25,236 bases of DNA from Parvularcula sp. Lineage in GTDB: Bacteria; Pseudomonadota; Alphaproteobacteria; Caulobacterales; Parvularculaceae. The position numbers and the translations under genes were made by a program. The notes below the pieces were generated by a model that ran no database searches, was not told the DNA's origin, and saw only the letters and a list, made by a program, of their open reading frames with translations. Every line of letters starts with the position of its first letter. Position 1 is the first letter of the stretch. The stretch is from NCBI GenBank assembly GCA_003506635.1, contig DNZB01000325.1, positions 1 through 25,236 on the forward strand, written 5' to 3'. This document shows, piece after piece, positions 8,053 through 16,238 of the stretch.

Positions 8053-8061
8053 CCGATTACA
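8048..8061. promoter_or_regulatory. putative LacI operator at the GH3/lacI divergent promoter
   Basis: AGTAACCGATTACA (minus strand TGTAATCGGTTACT) is a near-palindrome with a central CG. It matches the two sites flanking the receptor 1 start. TAACCGAT occurs twice, at 8039-8046 and 8050-8057, exactly 11 bases apart, or one helical turn. This may provide an auxiliary half-site on the same DNA face. Confidence 0.65.
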
Positions 8062-8084
8062 TTTCGGTCGGCCAGAGGTTTTTG

Positions 8085-10370
8085 ATGACTAGGATCCGGA
8101 TTTCGCGGCGGAGCCTGCTTACGGGGACGGCAGTCGCGCTTGCCTGGACCTTATCGCCGCTCGCGCCGGTCATGCGCCGCGCCGAGGCGCGGGTCGGCCC
8201 TGCGAGCCGCGATGCGATCAAGGCGATCATCAAATCGATGACGCTCGAGGAGAAGGCCGGACAGCTGACCCTCATGCCTTCCGCCTGGGGCGGCGGCGTT
8301 GCCGCGCAACTCAATCCGCCAGCCGGAAACTCAAATTTCGCGCAGCAGATTGAAGACGCGGTGGCGGGGCGGCTGACCGGCGTCTTCAACGGCAATGGCG
8401 CGGCGATGGCCAAGCGCATGCAAGAAGCGGTGATGGAGCGATCGCGCCTCAAGGTTCCGCTCATCTTCGCTGCCGATGTCATCCACGGGCACCGCACGAT
8501 CTTTCCGGTCGGCGTCGGCGAGGCGGCGAGCTTTGAGCCCTCTCTCGCCGAACGGACGGCGAGGGTCGCAGCCTATGAAGCCGCTGGCTCCGGCATCGAC
8601 TGGACCTTCGCGCCGATGGTCGACATCGCGCGCGACCAGCGCTGGGGCCGTGCGGTCGAAGGCGCAGGTGAGGACGTATTGCTGGGTAAATTGTTCGCCG
8701 CGGCGCGGGTGCGCGGATTTCAGGGAAAGAATCTCGCGGACGACGATGCGGTGATGGCGTGCATCAAGCATTTCGCCGCCTATGGCGCCGCCGAATCCGG
8801 GCTCGACTATAATGTCGTCGACATGTCGATCTCGCGCCTTTTTGAGGTCTACCTGCCCCCTTACCGGGCGGGCGTCGGCGCCGGCGCGGGATCCGTTATG
8901 TCGGCTTTCAATGAATTGAACGGCGTTCCCGCGACCGGCAACAAATGGCTCCAGACCGGCATTTTGCGCGATGAGTGGGGTTTCGACGGCTTCGTCGTCA
9001 GCGATTACACGAGTGATGAGGAAATGATCGCGGCCGGCTACGCCGCGGACCGGCGCGAGGCCGCGCGCCTCGCATTTCTCGCCGGCGTCGACATGTCGAT
9101 GACCTCCGGCGTCTATATCGAACACCTCCCGGGCCTCGTCCGCGACGGAGAGATCAGCGAAAAGCTTCTCGACCGCTCCGTCCAGCGCGTGCTCGCCGCC
9201 AAGGCCGCGCTCGGCCTATTCGACGATCCCTTCCGCCGTATCGACCTCGAACGCGAGAAGCAGCGCAGCCGGCGCCCTGAAAGTCTCGCGCTCGCGCGGG
9301 AGGCGGCGCAAAAATCAGTCGTTCTACTGAAGAATGAAAAGGACCTGCTGCCGCTGTCGCGCAAGGCGCGGATCGCCCTCGTCGGTCCCTTCGCGCGCGC
9401 GGTCAAGGACAGCAACGGCCCTTGGGTCGTCTATGGCGACAACAGCCACGCCGTCGACCTTGCGCTGGGGCTGAAAAACGCCGGCGCCGATTTTCAGATC
9501 GCTGACGGCAGCGGCGTTGAGGCGCCGATCCCCGGCGGCATCGAGGACGCGGTCGCGCTGGCGCGCAGGTCGGATGTCGTCGTGCTGGCGATCGGCGAGG
9601 GCGAGCGCATGTCGGGCGAGGCGCAATCGCGCGCCGACATCACCCTGCCCGCGCCGCAGCAGGCGCTGGCGGAAGCGGTGGCGGGCGCGGGCAAACCCGT
9701 CGTCGTCGTCTTGCGCAACGGCAGGGCGCTCGCCTTGCATGGCGCCGTCAGGCAAGCCGGCGCAATCCTCGTCACGTGGTTCCTCGGATCTGAAAGCGGC
9801 AACGCCATCGCCGATATCCTGTTCGGCGATGTCTCGCCGTCCGGCCGGCTGCCGATCAGCTTTCCGCATGAAAGCGGCCAGCAGCCCTTCTATTACAGCC
9901 GGAAGAATACTGGTCGGCCCAATCCCGATGGTCCATTGGTTGAATACAAGACGCATTTCCGCGAAACCGCCAATCGCGCGCTCTACCCCTTCGGTCACGG
10001 GCTCACTTATGGCGACATCCAATATGACGCGTTCGGATTATCGGCGTCGAAACTCGGCTCCGGGTCGATCGAGGCGAAAGCCGTCATTCGCAACGCAGGC
10101 CGTCGCGCCGCCGTAGAGACCGTGCAGCTTTATACGCACCAGCGCACCGCCAGCATGACGCGCCCAATCCGCGAATTGCGCGCATTTCAGAAGATCGACC
10201 TGGCGCCGGGCGAGGAGAAAACCGTCCGTTTTCTCATTGCCGCGGAAGAGCTTGCCTTCGTCAACGCCGAGGGGCGCCCTGTTCGTGAGCCCGGAATCAT
10301 CGACGTGTGGATTGCGCCAAGCGCCGAGGCGGAAGGCGTCCGCGGCGCGTTCGAGTTTGATCCGTCATGA
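8085..10370 (+). CDS. GH3 beta-glucosidase, Tat-exported
   Basis: This GH3 enzyme of about 761 residues is of the BglX-like architecture: a catalytic barrel, an alpha/beta sandwich and a C-terminal fibronectin-III-like domain (from about residue 645). It should release glucose from the non-reducing end of beta-glucan oligosaccharides. The nucleophile motif FDGFVVSDY has its Asp at 307 counted from the ATG. KHFAAYG is the conserved substrate-binding segment. The MSGEAQSR region probably carries the acid/base Glu. The N terminus has a twin-arginine motif, ISRRSLLTG, and a hydrophobic stretch, so Tat export is likely. ATG at 8085 is preferred over the TTG one codon upstream because AGAGG lies six bases before it. 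The stop overlaps the GH31 start as ATGA, so these genes are translationally coupled. Confidence 0.94.
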   Translation: MTRIRISRRSLLTGTAVALAWTLSPLAPVMRRAEARVGPASRDAIKAIIKSMTLEEKAGQLTLMPSAWGGGVAAQLNPPAGNSNFAQQIEDAVAGRLTGVFNGNGAAMAKRMQEAVMERSRLKVPLIFAADVIHGHRTIFPVGVGEAASFEPSLAERTARVAAYEAAGSGIDWTFAPMVDIARDQRWGRAVEGAGEDVLLGKLFAAARVRGFQGKNLADDDAVMACIKHFAAYGAAESGLDYNVVDMSISRLFEVYLPPYRAGVGAGAGSVMSAFNELNGVPATGNKWLQTGILRDEWGFDGFVVSDYTSDEEMIAAGYAADRREAARLAFLAGVDMSMTSGVYIEHLPGLVRDGEISEKLLDRSVQRVLAAKAALGLFDDPFRRIDLEREKQRSRRPESLALAREAAQKSVVLLKNEKDLLPLSRKARIALVGPFARAVKDSNGPWVVYGDNSHAVDLALGLKNAGADFQIADGSGVEAPIPGGIEDAVALARRSDVVVLAIGEGERMSGEAQSRADITLPAPQQALAEAVAGAGKPVVVVLRNGRALALHGAVRQAGAILVTWFLGSESGNAIADILFGDVSPSGRLPISFPHESGQQPFYYSRKNTGRPNPDGPLVEYKTHFRETANRALYPFGHGLTYGDIQYDAFGLSASKLGSGSIEAKAVIRNAGRRAAVETVQLYTHQRTASMTRPIRELRAFQKIDLAPGEEKTVRFLIAAEELAFVNAEGRPVREPGIIDVWIAPSAEAEGVRGAFEFDPS

Positions 10371-12703
10371 TCGGGCGGTTCGTTTTTTGCGCCCTCACCG
10401 CCTGCTTCATCGCGCAGGCCGCCGCCGCCGACATTGCGCCCACAAAGTTTGGTCTGGAAGCGAGAAACGCCGCGCGCATTCTCCGCGTCACTGCGCTCCG
10501 CGACAATATTTTCCATGTCGAAATGACAGACGCCGCCGGGCGCTGGCCGGAGGGCGCAAGCTGGGCGGTGACGGCGGAAGCGCGGTCCGCCGCAATTGCG
10601 GTGACGCCGGCGGCGGACGGCTTTACCGCCGGAAACACGGTTGTGGCGATTGATCCCCAAACCCTCGCGCTCACATTCCGAACAAGCTCGGGCGCGAAAA
10701 TTCTCGACGGATTGACCGACGCTCCCTCCTCCGGCGGCGCGGCGTTCGAAATCGCCATGCCGGTCGGACAGCGCATTTTCGGCATGGGCGACAAAACCGG
10801 ATCGCTCGATCGCGCCGGCCGCAGCTTCATCAACTGGAACACTGACGCTTATAAATTCACAAGCAGCACCGACCCGCTTTACAAGTCGATTCCGTTCTTT
10901 ATCGCGTCGGGCGCCGGGCGCGCGCCCTATGGCCTTTTCTTCGACAATACGTTCCGCACACGCTTCGATTTCGGCGCACGCACGCCGGACCGCATCCGTG
11001 TGGACGCCGACGGCGGCGCGCTCGATCTTTACGTCATCACGGGGGCATCGATCGGCGATATCGTTCGCGGCTACGCCTCCTTGACGGGCCGGGCGCCCAT
11101 GCCGCCGCGATTTGCGTTCGGCTATCAGCAGTCGCGCTGGAGTTACATGACCGAGGCGGAAGTGCGCGAACTTGTTGACCGCTTCCGCGCTGAAAGGTTC
11201 CCGCTCGACGTCATCTGGCTCGACATCGACTATCAGGACCGCAGCCGGCCGTTCACGGTCGATCGAAAGGCGTTTCCGCGCATTGAGGCGCTGATCGCCG
11301 ATCTGCGGCGAGGCGGCGTTCATAGCGTGCCGATCGTCGATCTTCACATCGCCGCCGCGCCAGGCGAGACCTATGCGCCTTTTGACAGCGGCGTCGCCGG
11401 CGATCATTTCCTCAAGCGCGCGGACGGATCGCTCTATGTCGCGCCGGTCTGGCCTGGCCCGTCGGCGTTTCCCGACTTCACCCGTACGCGGACGCGGCGC
11501 TGGTGGGGACGCATGTTCAAGATGTTCACCGACATGGGCGTCGGCGGCGTCTGGAACGACATGAACGAGCCCGCGATCTTCGAAACGCCGAGCAAGACCA
11601 TGCCGCTCGATGTGGCGCACCGCATCGAAGGATCGGGATTTACGGCGAGAACGGCCAGCCATGCGGAGATTCATAACATTTACGGCATGGAGAACAGCCG
11701 CGCGACTTTCGAAGGACTTCTTGCGCTGGCGCCGCGCAAGCGCCCCTTCGTGATGACGCGCGCGACCTATGCCGGGGGCCAGCGTTATGCGACGACGTGG
11801 AGCGGCGATAACGGCTCCACCTTCGACCACCTGAAACTCGCCGTGCAGCAGATGCTGAGCCTCGGCCTTTCCGGCTTTCCTTTCCCCGGCAATGACGTCG
11901 GCGGCTTCACCGGCGGGGCGAGCGCCGAGCTGATGACGCGCTGGAACCAGTATGCGGCCTTCATGCCGCTCTTTCGCAATCACAGTCAAAAGGATGCGCC
12001 GCGCGCCGAGCCATGGGTTGACGGCGAGGCCGAGCTCGCCATCCGGCGGCGCTATGTCGAGGAACGCTACCGCCTTCTGCCGTTCCTTTACGCGCTCGCC
12101 GCAGAAGCGAGCGGGAGCGGCGAGCCAATGATGCGGCCGCTATTTTATGATTTTGCGGCGATGCTCGCCTCCGGTTGCGATCAGTCGATGCACTTCACGC
12201 TGGGCGGGCGTCTTCTGGTCGCCGGAAATCCGCGCCCGGAATCGCCGCGCGTCTATGAGGCGTGTCTCCCCGAGGGCGGCTGGTATGACTACTGGACCGG
12301 TGCGCGCGTCGCGGCGGGGGAAACGCTGACGATCGCGCCGCGCCACGAGACGCTGCCGGTCTTCGTGCGCGCGGGCTCGATCATTCCGCGTCAGGCGCTT
12401 GTTCAGCATACCGACGAGACGCCGAAGGGGCCGCTGGAGCTTCACATCTATCCGGGTCCGGATTGCGCCGGCGCGCTTTATGACGATGACGGCTTCGCCC
12501 GAGGCGGCGCCTTCCGGCGCCAGGTTGTCGCCTGCGAGGTCGCGGACGACGGCGGCGTGACCGTTCAATTTGCAGAACCGGAAGGCCGTTATCGCCCTTG
12601 GTGGCGAGAAATCGCGCTGATCGTCCATGACGGCGTCGGCGAACGGCGAAAGACCATCAGCGCCCCGCGCGGCGCCGAAATCGTCACGCTGGAGCCCGCG
12701 TGA
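10367..12703 (+). CDS. GH31 alpha-glycosidase (alpha-glucosidase or alpha-xylosidase type)
   Basis: This 778-residue retaining alpha-glycosidase has a Sec-type signal peptide of about 21 residues (ending QAAAA-D) and is likely periplasmic. An N-terminal galactose-mutarotase-like sandwich leads to the barrel. The barrel has RWSYMTEAEV, WLDIDYQD (about 284-291), the nucleophile in GGVWNDMNEP (D398) and the acid/base in TWSGDN (D481). C-terminal beta domains follow. The motifs are intact, so it should be active. The family includes alpha-glucosidases, alpha-xylosidases and others, and I cannot separate these here. It is the only alpha-acting enzyme among beta-glucan hydrolases, so the substrate may carry alpha-linked side groups. 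It overlaps the GH3 stop (ATGA) and the transporter start (GTGA), making a tightly coupled operon. Confidence 0.93.
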   Translation: MIGRFVFCALTACFIAQAAAADIAPTKFGLEARNAARILRVTALRDNIFHVEMTDAAGRWPEGASWAVTAEARSAAIAVTPAADGFTAGNTVVAIDPQTLALTFRTSSGAKILDGLTDAPSSGGAAFEIAMPVGQRIFGMGDKTGSLDRAGRSFINWNTDAYKFTSSTDPLYKSIPFFIASGAGRAPYGLFFDNTFRTRFDFGARTPDRIRVDADGGALDLYVITGASIGDIVRGYASLTGRAPMPPRFAFGYQQSRWSYMTEAEVRELVDRFRAERFPLDVIWLDIDYQDRSRPFTVDRKAFPRIEALIADLRRGGVHSVPIVDLHIAAAPGETYAPFDSGVAGDHFLKRADGSLYVAPVWPGPSAFPDFTRTRTRRWWGRMFKMFTDMGVGGVWNDMNEPAIFETPSKTMPLDVAHRIEGSGFTARTASHAEIHNIYGMENSRATFEGLLALAPRKRPFVMTRATYAGGQRYATTWSGDNGSTFDHLKLAVQQMLSLGLSGFPFPGNDVGGFTGGASAELMTRWNQYAAFMPLFRNHSQKDAPRAEPWVDGEAELAIRRRYVEERYRLLPFLYALAAEASGSGEPMMRPLFYDFAAMLASGCDQSMHFTLGGRLLVAGNPRPESPRVYEACLPEGGWYDYWTGARVAAGETLTIAPRHETLPVFVRAGSIIPRQALVQHTDETPKGPLELHIYPGPDCAGALYDDDGFARGGAFRRQVVACEVADDGGVTVQFAEPEGRYRPWWREIALIVHDGVGERRKTISAPRGAEIVTLEPA

Positions 12704-14031
12704 GCGGGAAGCATTCGGCGCCCGCGCAGCCGAAGCCTCGGCTTATCTTGTTCGCCTTCGGCGATTTCGGGTTCAATCTCTACTGGCAGAGCCTGTCGCT
12801 CTTTCTGCTTTTTTATTACACTGAAACGCTTGGCGTCAGCATCGCTGCGGCCGCGGCCGTCTACATGCTCGCCTCGGTTTTCGACGGATTTTCGGGCTTT
12901 GCGATCGGATTGTGGATCGACCGGCGCGCGCGGCCGGAAGAGCACCGTCGCATGTTGATCCGCGCCGCCTTTCCGCTCGCGCTTGCCTTCATGCTCGCCT
13001 ACGCGCCGGCCGCGCACTGCGGGCGCGCAGGGCTCGTGTTCCTTTTCGCAAGCCAGCTCCTCCTTCGCCTCAGCTACGGCTTCGCCAATCTTCATTATCT
13101 CGCCATGACGGCAAGGGTCAGCCTCAATCAGCGAGATCGTTCGCTCGTCGCCGGCTTGCGCATGGTCTTTGGCGCGCTCGCTGCGATCCTCGTCAGCCTG
13201 ACGATGCGTCCGCTCGGCATTGCGCTGACAGGCTCTGAACAACTCGCGCACTTCTCAGCGGCGGCGGTCTATGCGGTAGCGGCGACCGCCGTCATTATAC
13301 TCGTCGGCGCGACCTTCAAGGACGCATCCGGCGGCGGCGAGGGAAGCCCGGCGGAGACCGGCGGGCGACGATCGGTCATGGCGCTCCTGCACGCGGTTGC
13401 CGCCAACAGAAGTTTTCTCTCGGTTGCGGCGGCGATGATGGCGATGATCATCAGCGTCACCATGGTTTCAAAACTCGTGCTTTACTATTTCAAATACGGG
13501 ATGAGCGACACGCGCGCGGGCGAGCTGGCGCTCGCCGACATGGTTCTTGTCGGACTGATCGCCGTGCCGATCTGGATGCTTGTCGAACGGCGCATCGGCA
13601 CACGGCGCACCTGGGGCTGCGCGAGCGCGCTCGCCCTCGTTCTCCTGGCGGGCCTTACTTTCGCAGGCGCGCGAAACGCCGGCGCGTCGCACTTTTTCCT
13701 TGTCGCGTTTCAGGCCGCCGTGATGGGCGTCGATTTTTCGCTGTGGGCGCTGCTTCCAGCGACTGTCGACGCCGGCCCCCGGCCAAGCGGCGCGCGCGCC
13801 GAAGCGACCTTGTTCGGTCTCGTCGAAATGCTTCAGCGGATTTCCATCGGCGTCGCGACCGGCCTTGCCGGTCTCACGCTCGGCTTCGCCGGCCTGAAGC
13901 CGGGCGAGCCGCTGACCGAGGCGTCCTCGCTCGCGCTGCGTCTTCAGATCAGCGTCGTCCCTCTTGTCTTTCTCGCCGCCTCCGCCCTGCTTATTCTGCG
14001 CAGAAAAGACGTGCAGCCCCGACGCCGCTGA
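12700..14031 (+). CDS. GPH-type (MFS_2) sugar:cation symporter
   Basis: This 443-residue inner-membrane transporter has about 12 hydrophobic segments and belongs to the glycoside-pentoside-hexuronide:cation symporter group. Marks are an early charged-aromatic helix (GDFGFNLYWQSLSLF), the cytoplasmic loop between helices 2 and 3 with WIDRRARPEEHR, and the late GLVEMLQRISIGVATGLAGL helix. It would bring the sugars released by the GH3 and GH31 enzymes into the cytoplasm. The start is GTG at 12700, overlapping the GH31 stop as GTGA. It ends only 16 bases before the convergent GH30 gene, with no clear terminator between them. Confidence 0.88.
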   Translation: MSGKHSAPAQPKPRLILFAFGDFGFNLYWQSLSLFLLFYYTETLGVSIAAAAAVYMLASVFDGFSGFAIGLWIDRRARPEEHRRMLIRAAFPLALAFMLAYAPAAHCGRAGLVFLFASQLLLRLSYGFANLHYLAMTARVSLNQRDRSLVAGLRMVFGALAAILVSLTMRPLGIALTGSEQLAHFSAAAVYAVAATAVIILVGATFKDASGGGEGSPAETGGRRSVMALLHAVAANRSFLSVAAAMMAMIISVTMVSKLVLYYFKYGMSDTRAGELALADMVLVGLIAVPIWMLVERRIGTRRTWGCASALALVLLAGLTFAGARNAGASHFFLVAFQAAVMGVDFSLWALLPATVDAGPRPSGARAEATLFGLVEMLQRISIGVATGLAGLTLGFAGLKPGEPLTEASSLALRLQISVVPLVFLAASALLILRRKDVQPRRR

Positions 14032-14047
14032 GTTGCCTCGCCGCCGA

Positions 14048-15466
14048 TCAGCGCCAGACAAAAGTCGAGGCGGCGGCAGGCGCCAGCGCATAATCAAATC
14101 CGCGACCATTCTCGCGCACCCGAAAGCGCGCTTCCCTTTCGCTCTCGTTAAGGACGATGAGAACGCGCGCGCCGTCCGGATTACGGAACGCCGCGCAGGA
14201 AAGACTTGCCGGGCAGGAAGAGGATATCCAGCGAGCGCCCTTGACGACGAAGCGGCTGGCGTGCGCCAGGGCGTAATATTCGGGATTTCGCGTCACTGCG
14301 CCGGTCTTGCCGTCAATCGTCACGACGCCGCGACAATTCCCACAGCCGCCAAGATGCGGGCCGCTCGTCTCGTCAAGCGCAAGGTTCCACATCAAAGCGC
14401 CGCGCGACCAGTTATTCGCCGCACCAATGACAATGTTCCGCATGATCCAGAGGAAAGAGTCCGGCCAGGGCGCCGACCATCCCCCGCTTGAACATTCAGT
14501 GAAGAACACATCCTTGTCCGGAAAAAGCGCCCTCACCTCTGACTGGACAGAGACGTCCCCGCCATAGCAGTGCCAGGCGACGCCCGCCGTATAGCGCGCG
14601 GCTTCGCTGTCCGTCAGCACCGCCATCGGTTGCGACGGCTGGTCCCAGTTGTGATCCCATTCGAGAATTTTCGTTCTGCCCCTCGCGGTCGCAAGCGCCG
14701 GACCGACGTGATCGCCGATCAATCGCGCGCGTTGCCCTGCCGAAAGCCGCATGCCGGGATAGTTCGCCGGCTCAAAATCCGGTTCGTTCTGTATGCTGAT
14801 ATAATGCACCGGGACGCCTTCATCCGCGAAGCCGTCGACCGTCAGGCGCAGATATGCGGCAAAATCGCCGAAAGCATCATCCCGCATTGTGCCCTTGATC
14901 AGCGCGCCGGAAGTTTTCATCCATCCCGGCGCACTCCAGGGCGAGGCCATGATGGTAAGGTGCGGATTGGCGTCCAGCGCCTTGCGCAATGTCGGAATGA
15001 GGTATTCACGCGCCGGATCGAGCGAAAATCGGGACGACCCGCCGCCGCTTCCATCCGGACGATCATCAAGACTGTAATGAGCAGGCGAAAAATCCGAAGC
15101 GCCGATGGGAAAGCGCGTGAACGAAAAATTGAGCCCCGGCGACGGGCCGAACAGTTCCGCGATCAGACCATCGCGGGCCGCCGGCGACAGTTTTGTCTGG
15201 ATCAGAATCGCTGACGCATCGGTTATCGCTGCGCCAAAGCCGACGATTTCCTGCCGGCGCTTTCCCGCGTCTATGTAAATATCGCCGGCGGCGCCTTTTG
15301 ACAGCGGCAAATCCTCCTGCCGCTCAAGGCGCACGCTGCCGTCGGCCTTTGTCAACCAGACTTCCGCATTCGTCGCTGATCCAGCGGGACTTAATCGAAT
15401 CGCGGCGCATCCGGCGGCAAGGACGATCGCGGCGAACAAACAGGAATTCCTGAACAGCTGTTTCAT
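14048..15466 (-). CDS. GH30 family beta-glycosidase, lipoprotein
   Basis: This 472-residue retaining beta-glycosidase of clan GH-A has a lipoprotein signal peptide (LAAGC, lipidated Cys at 20), so it is anchored to a membrane facing the periplasm or the surface. The barrel shows IVGFGAAITDASA (about 74-86), SPWSAPGWMK (175-184), the acid/base in SIQNEPD (E228) and the nucleophile in FFTECSSGGW (E324), followed by the side beta-domain. GH30 covers glucosylceramidases, beta-1,6-glucanases, xylanases and others. The general type here, next to beta-glucan enzymes, favours a beta-1,6-glucan or beta-glucoside activity, but this is inference. It sits 14 bases after the second DUF6445 gene and is probably cotranscribed with it. 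Confidence 0.92.
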   Translation of the reverse strand: MKQLFRNSCLFAAIVLAAGCAAIRLSPAGSATNAEVWLTKADGSVRLERQEDLPLSKGAAGDIYIDAGKRRQEIVGFGAAITDASAILIQTKLSPAARDGLIAELFGPSPGLNFSFTRFPIGASDFSPAHYSLDDRPDGSGGGSSRFSLDPAREYLIPTLRKALDANPHLTIMASPWSAPGWMKTSGALIKGTMRDDAFGDFAAYLRLTVDGFADEGVPVHYISIQNEPDFEPANYPGMRLSAGQRARLIGDHVGPALATARGRTKILEWDHNWDQPSQPMAVLTDSEAARYTAGVAWHCYGGDVSVQSEVRALFPDKDVFFTECSSGGWSAPWPDSFLWIMRNIVIGAANNWSRGALMWNLALDETSGPHLGGCGNCRGVVTIDGKTGAVTRNPEYYALAHASRFVVKGARWISSSCPASLSCAAFRNPDGARVLIVLNESEREARFRVRENGRGFDYALAPAAASTFVWR

Positions 15467-15480
15467 GCAAACTAAAGCCT

Positions 15481-16158
15481 TTACTTGATCGTCAGGAAGG
15501 AAGCGATCGTCAAGCGCCCTTCGGCCGCATCCGTCGGCAGCGGAATGTCATTCGGCAATTCAGCGCAATGCAGCAATGAACTGTGATAGATGACGGCGCG
15601 ATTAAACCTCGCCGACGCGGCGAATATGCGCTCAAAGACGGGCGTGTCGCCGGCGATATAGGCGGCTGGCGGTTCGCCCAAACGCATGAAATCCGCTTTC
15701 AGCGCCGCAAGATAGCGCGCGTGACGCGCCTCCCCCACGGTTTCATATCCGGTCGATCGATGTCGATAGAACGCCGTGCCGCCGAATTCCGCCTTGCCGA
15801 GATAATGCACGACTGCGAACGCCGATTTACGGACGTCGTCGATATGCGGGATGCGCTGGGCGAGAGAAAGATCGTCCGGCCGCGTTGTCGCTATCGAATA
15901 GAGCGCGCGGTCGAGCTGCAACGACGTCGTGCCGCCAAACACGCGGATCGCAATCGGCGTCAGGACTTTCGCCGCTTCCTCGAAATAGCTGCGCGGCGCC
16001 GGCGCACGCGGCCCCGGATAGAATTCTCCGCGCATTTGAAAATCAGCGCCGACAGCGGTTGCGACAAGCGCTTGCGGATCGGCCGAGAAATTGTCGACGA
16101 TCGCGACCGGAGATCGCTCGCTGCCGATAATTTCGATGCTGACGATCCTTTCGGTCAT
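15481..16158 (-). CDS. DUF6445 family protein, putative 2OG-Fe(II) oxygenase-like (copy 2)
   Basis: This 225-residue soluble protein is related to the first DUF6445 product. The pattern IPHIDD (H105, D107), VVHYL-x(5)-GGTAFYRH (about 116-133), LLH (H197) and GRLT (R215) mirrors copy 1. The distal His to Arg distance is 18 in both, and the two His residues are 91 and 92 apart. This spacing conservation despite low overall identity suggests a functional Fe(II)/2-oxoglutarate site. No reaction is established for the family to my knowledge. It starts at ATG 16158, divergent from the cupin_8 gene, with 80 bases between them holding two short palindromes. The GH30 gene follows 14 bases later. Confidence 0.85.
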   Translation of the reverse strand: MTERIVSIEIIGSERSPVAIVDNFSADPQALVATAVGADFQMRGEFYPGPRAPAPRSYFEEAAKVLTPIAIRVFGGTTSLQLDRALYSIATTRPDDLSLAQRIPHIDDVRKSAFAVVHYLGKAEFGGTAFYRHRSTGYETVGEARHARYLAALKADFMRLGEPPAAYIAGDTPVFERIFAASARFNRAVIYHSSLLHCAELPNDIPLPTDAAEGRLTIASFLTIK

Positions 16159-16185
16159 CGCCCGACTGAAGGCGCGAGGCGCGCC

Positions 16186-16199
16186 CTTGAGCCCTCAAG
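16186..16199. promoter_or_regulatory. inverted repeat between DUF6445 copy 2 and the cupin gene
   Basis: CTTGAG and CTCAAG flank two bases. The repeat lies 28 bases upstream of the DUF6445 start within an 80-base divergent promoter region. It differs from the LacI-type sites of the left block. A regulator site is possible but unproven. Confidence 0.3.
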
Positions 16200-16204
16200 A
16201 CGCT

Positions 16205-16232
16205 TTGACACGCAAGCGTGCTGTTGTAAGTT
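16205..16232 (+). promoter_or_regulatory. putative promoter of the cupin_8 gene
   Basis: A perfect TTGACA (16205-16210) is followed after 16 bases by the weak -10 TAAGTT (16227-16232). Transcription would begin at or next to the ATG at 16239, implying a leaderless or near-leaderless mRNA. That agrees with the lack of a ribosome binding site there. Confidence 0.35.
16209..16220. promoter_or_regulatory. inverted repeat overlapping the cupin gene promoter
   Basis: CACGC and GCGTG flank AA. The repeat begins in the last two bases of the -35 element and fills most of the spacer, a place where a repressor would block the promoter. It is short and GC-rich, so chance is possible. Confidence 0.3.
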
Positions 16233-16238
16233 TCGCCC

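Noticed and set aside
10187..11989. A 600-residue open frame on the minus strand, antisense to GH31.
   Set aside because: It has Arg/Ala/Glu-rich composition and no recognisable motif, and it lies opposite the intact GH31 and GH3 genes, whose catalytic motifs are certain.
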